Assembly (NCBI GenBank): GCA_016191795.1
Contig: JACPVK010000389.1
Span: 1-8,999 of the forward strand
DNA: 8,999 nt
Direction: 5' to 3'
DNA from: Gammaproteobacteria bacterium
GTDB lineage: Bacteria; Pseudomonadota; Gammaproteobacteria; SZUA-229
Below the pieces are notes generated by a model that worked only from the letters and a program-made list of their open reading frames with translations, ran no database searches and was not told where the DNA came from. The stretch's first letter is position 1. Every line of letters starts with the position of its first letter. Positions 7,323 through 8,999 of the stretch are shown in pieces. The position numbers and the translations under genes were made by a program.

Positions 7323-8099
7323 ATGCCGACTTTTTTTAAGCGCATTCGTGAAGATATCAGCAGTGTCTTTGATCGTGATCCCGCAGCGCGTAATGTTTTT
7401 GAGGTGCTGACGACCTATCCAGGCATACACGCAGTCATTTTTCATCGTTTGTCGCATGGTTTGTGGATGCGGAATTTCAAATGGCTGGCGCGTGTGCTTT
7501 CAAATCTTGCGCGCTGGTATACCGGTATCGAAATTCATCCCGGTGCAACAATCGGACGGCGTTTTTTTATTGATCATGGTATGGGTGTGGTCATAGGGGA
7601 AACCGCTGAAATTGGCGATGATTGCACGCTTTATCATGGTGTGACACTGGGCGGCACCAGCTGGAGCAAAGGCAAACGCCATCCAACCTTGCGTAACAAT
7701 GTCGTGGTCGGGGCAGGTGCCAAGGTGCTCGGGCCTATCGTGGTAGGTGAAGGCGCACGCATTGGCTCTAATGCCGTGGTGACCAGGGAAGTACCGGCTA
7801 ATGCCACGGTGGTGGGCGTGCCGGGGCGGGTGATTGAGCGCAGCAAGGACATCAAGGAAGAACAAAGGGCCGCGACGGCACGCAAAATGGGATTTGATGC
7901 GTATGGTGCCACCAGCGATGCACCGGACCCGGTTGCAACGGCGATTAACTGCATGCTGGATCATATTCATATCATGGACAAGAAGATGGAGGGTATGTGT
8001 GAAACCCTTAAATCCATGGGTGCAGAAGTCGAAGACCTTAAAATGCCCAGGCTAGGTGCGCTGGAAATTCATACCTCTGCCGATGACGATAAGAAATAA
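7323..8099 (+). CDS. cysE: Serine O-acetyltransferase
   Basis: The enzyme transfers acetyl from acetyl-CoA to L-serine, giving O-acetylserine, the committed step of cysteine synthesis. The 258 residues comprise a short N-terminal helical domain (1-65), a left-handed beta-helix of hexapeptide repeats (about 70-170; IHPGATIG, VVIGETAEIGDD, VVVGAGAKVLG), and a C-terminal extension. Catalytic H85 (with D84, IDHGMG) and H120 (KRHPTL) match E. coli H158 and H193. The protein lacks the long E. coli N-terminal region. Its tail (about 173-258), with an FDAYG motif and a predicted helix, ends in DDDKK rather than isoleucine. It is the SAT subtype found beside iscR in Pseudomonas and Azotobacter. iscR starts 93 bases downstream from its own promoter, so cysteine supply and cysteine desulfuration are encoded together. 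Confidence 0.96.
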   Translation: MPTFFKRIREDISSVFDRDPAARNVFEVLTTYPGIHAVIFHRLSHGLWMRNFKWLARVLSNLARWYTGIEIHPGATIGRRFFIDHGMGVVIGETAEIGDDCTLYHGVTLGGTSWSKGKRHPTLRNNVVVGAGAKVLGPIVVGEGARIGSNAVVTREVPANATVVGVPGRVIERSKDIKEEQRAATARKMGFDAYGATSDAPDPVATAINCMLDHIHIMDKKMEGMCETLKSMGAEVEDLKMPRLGALEIHTSADDDKK

Positions 8100-8133
8100 A
8101 TCATTAAAAATCATAATCTTGAGACTTATCTGA

Positions 8134-8158
8134 ATACTTGACCATTTTACTAGGAATT
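8134..8158 (+). promoter_or_regulatory. Predicted type 1 IscR operator
   Basis: A 25-base site begins ATACTTGACC and ends TAGGAATT. By my count it agrees at 19 of 25 positions with the type 1 IscR consensus as I remember it (ATASYYGAC...GTCRRSTAT); the left half is near perfect and the right half is degenerate. It covers the -35 box of the iscR promoter, the expected place for repression by [2Fe-2S]-IscR of its own operon. Confidence 0.75.
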
Positions 8159-8167
8159 GAGTATACT
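8138..8167 (+). promoter_or_regulatory. iscR promoter
   Basis: A -35 box TTGACC (8138-8143), an 18-base spacer and a -10 box TATACT (8162-8167) form a good sigma-70 promoter. Transcription should begin near 8174, about 19 bases before the iscR ATG, leaving room for the AGAGGG ribosome binding site at 8181-8186. It probably drives iscR and the isc genes beyond the window. Confidence 0.85.
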
Positions 8168-8192
8168 GCCGGCATATTAAAGAGGGCTAGCA

Positions 8193-8687
8193 ATGAGACT
8201 GACAACCAAGGGTCGCTACGCGGTAACGGCAGTGCTGGATTTATCTTTCCATCAACAGGCTGGTCCTGTGTCACTGGCAGACATATCAGAAAGACAACAT
8301 ATTTCGCTTTCCTACCTGGAGCAGTTATTTGCGCGCCTGCGTCGAAATGGCATTGTTGTCAGCACTCGCGGCCCCGGCGGTGGTTACTCGCTTAGCCGTA
8401 ATGCCGAAGAGATTTCCGTGGCTGAAATTATTGTTGCAGTGGATGAAAGTTACGAAGCTGCCAATTGCGCAGAGAGTGAAAACTGTACCGGTCAGAATCA
8501 GTGTTTAACCCATGACTTGTGGCATGAGCTAAGTCAGGAGATTCATCGGTTTCTAAGTGGTATCAGTCTGGCTGAAATTCGTTCCAATAATGCGGTAATG
8601 GAAGTGGCTGAACGTCAGACCAGGCGATACAAACAGGTGCACCCGGCTGGATCGATGAGAAAGCTCGCGATTGAGCCTGCAGGTTAA
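8193..8687 (+). CDS. iscR: Fe-S cluster assembly transcriptional regulator IscR
   Basis: IscR is a Rrf2-family regulator that senses Fe-S status through a [2Fe-2S] cluster and represses the isc operon when loaded. The 164 residues align with E. coli IscR (162) from MRLTTKGRYAV onward. The winged helix-turn-helix is about 1-65, with recognition region SLSYLEQLFARLR and wing RGPGGGYSL. Cluster ligands C92, C98, C104 and H107 fall at the same numbers as in E. coli. A dimerisation helix follows. The last 25 or so residues are variable and basic. AGAGGG lies six bases before the ATG. A type 1 operator covers its promoter, indicating autoregulation. cysE lies upstream and iscS follows after 161 bases. 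Confidence 0.98.
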   Translation: MRLTTKGRYAVTAVLDLSFHQQAGPVSLADISERQHISLSYLEQLFARLRRNGIVVSTRGPGGGYSLSRNAEEISVAEIIVAVDESYEAANCAESENCTGQNQCLTHDLWHELSQEIHRFLSGISLAEIRSNNAVMEVAERQTRRYKQVHPAGSMRKLAIEPAG

Positions 8688-8848
8688 CTGGTCAGGCTAT
8701 TGTTATTTCTCAAGTCAGTACCCTAACGCCAAACGTTATGAGTACATGATGTGTAACAAGATACGACCCCCCATGTTTTTTATACTAGCCGCAGGATGTA
8801 CCGCTACTGGTATTCCTGAATAATATTGTGAACAAAAGAGTGAATTTC
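8688..8848 (+). promoter_or_regulatory. iscR-iscS intergenic region with a hairpin
   Basis: These 161 bases lie between iscR and iscS. An imperfect hairpin at 8715-8749 has arms TCAGTAC and TAACG on the left and CGTTA, GTAC and TGA on the right, with a CCAAA loop, a small internal loop and one bulged A. There is no T run after it, so it is not a simple terminator. A TATACT at 8781-8786 has no good -35 box and I do not call it a promoter. In E. coli the matching spacer protects iscR mRNA while the distal part is degraded after RyhB pairing; a similar role here is inference. Confidence 0.5.
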
Positions 8849-8999
8849 GTGAGCAACCTGAAGCTTCCCATCTACTACGACTACTCCGCCACCACCCCGG
8901 TTGACGAACGCGTGGCTGCCGCCATGATGCAACACCTCACCCGGGACGGCGACTTTGGCAACCCGGCCTCGCGCAGCCACCCGTTTGGCTGGCACGCCG
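8849..8999 (+). CDS. iscS: Cysteine desulfurase IscS, N-terminal part (cut by window edge)
   Basis: IscS is a PLP enzyme that takes sulfur from cysteine and passes it as persulfide to IscU and other acceptors. The 50 visible codons encode KLPIYYDYSATTPVD and FGNPASRSHPFGW, the signature start of the family. The PLP lysine and active cysteine lie beyond the window. I chose GTG at 8849 because an AAGAG box (8836-8840) sits eight bases upstream and because the result (VSNLKLPIYY) is close to the usual length. In-frame GTGs at 8828 and 8840 are alternatives without a visible ribosome binding site. Codon use is strikingly different from the neighbours: 43 of 50 codons end in G or C by hand count, against 24 of the first 50 in iscR. 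Confidence 0.95.
   Translation, partial: MSNLKLPIYYDYSATTPVDERVAAAMMQHLTRDGDFGNPASRSHPFGWHA

Noticed and set aside
7500..7970. Open frame of 156 codons on minus inside cysE
   Set aside because: It is the antisense shadow of a well-conserved gene and has no ribosome binding site or recognisable domain.
8781..8786. TATACT as an internal iscS promoter -10 box
   Set aside because: The sequence at the -35 position (AAGATA at 8758-8763) does not match a -35 box, so support is too thin.

Overview
This window is an ordinary chromosomal housekeeping segment of a gammaproteobacterium. The evidence is near end-to-end resemblance of the products to E. coli and Pseudomonas proteins (Icd, ClpS, ClpA, IF-1, IscR, IscS), the icd / clpS-clpA / infA neighbourhood, and a cysE-iscR-iscS order like that of Pseudomonas and Azotobacter. 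Base composition looks close to balanced. I cannot name a genus from the sequence alone.

Layout. Positions 1-588 (minus) hold the N-terminal part of an exported Sel1-repeat protein that runs off the left edge. About 250 bases of divergent regulatory DNA follow, then icd (NADP isocitrate dehydrogenase), clpS (N-degron adaptor) and clpA (AAA+ unfoldase), all on plus. A strong bidirectional terminator at 4823-4845 ends clpSA and also serves the convergent infA (IF-1). infA lies downstream of a secreted M23 (LytM-type) peptidase on minus and has its own promoter candidate. A second divergent control region (5989-6073) carries a perfect TATAAT box and a helically phased direct repeat. It leads into a class I aminotransferase and cysE on plus. 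iscR follows, with a well-formed promoter overlapped by a type 1 IscR site, then a 161-base spacer with a hairpin, and finally the first 50 codons of iscS, cut by the right edge.

How they work together. ClpS and ClpA form a substrate-delivery and unfolding pair for ClpP, which is not in the window. CysE makes O-acetylserine for cysteine synthesis, and IscS takes sulfur from cysteine for Fe-S clusters under IscR autoregulation, so the right end is a cysteine-to-cluster unit. Icd feeds the TCA cycle. The M23 enzyme probably acts on cell wall in the periplasm.

I found no mobile element, CRISPR array, RNA gene or clearly new multi-gene system. The points most worth a second look are the abrupt rise in third-position GC at the start of iscS, the iscR-iscS hairpin, the IscR operator, the phased GTTGAAC repeat, the palindrome inside the infA promoter, and the CysE C-terminal tail, which lacks the usual CysK-binding isoleucine.
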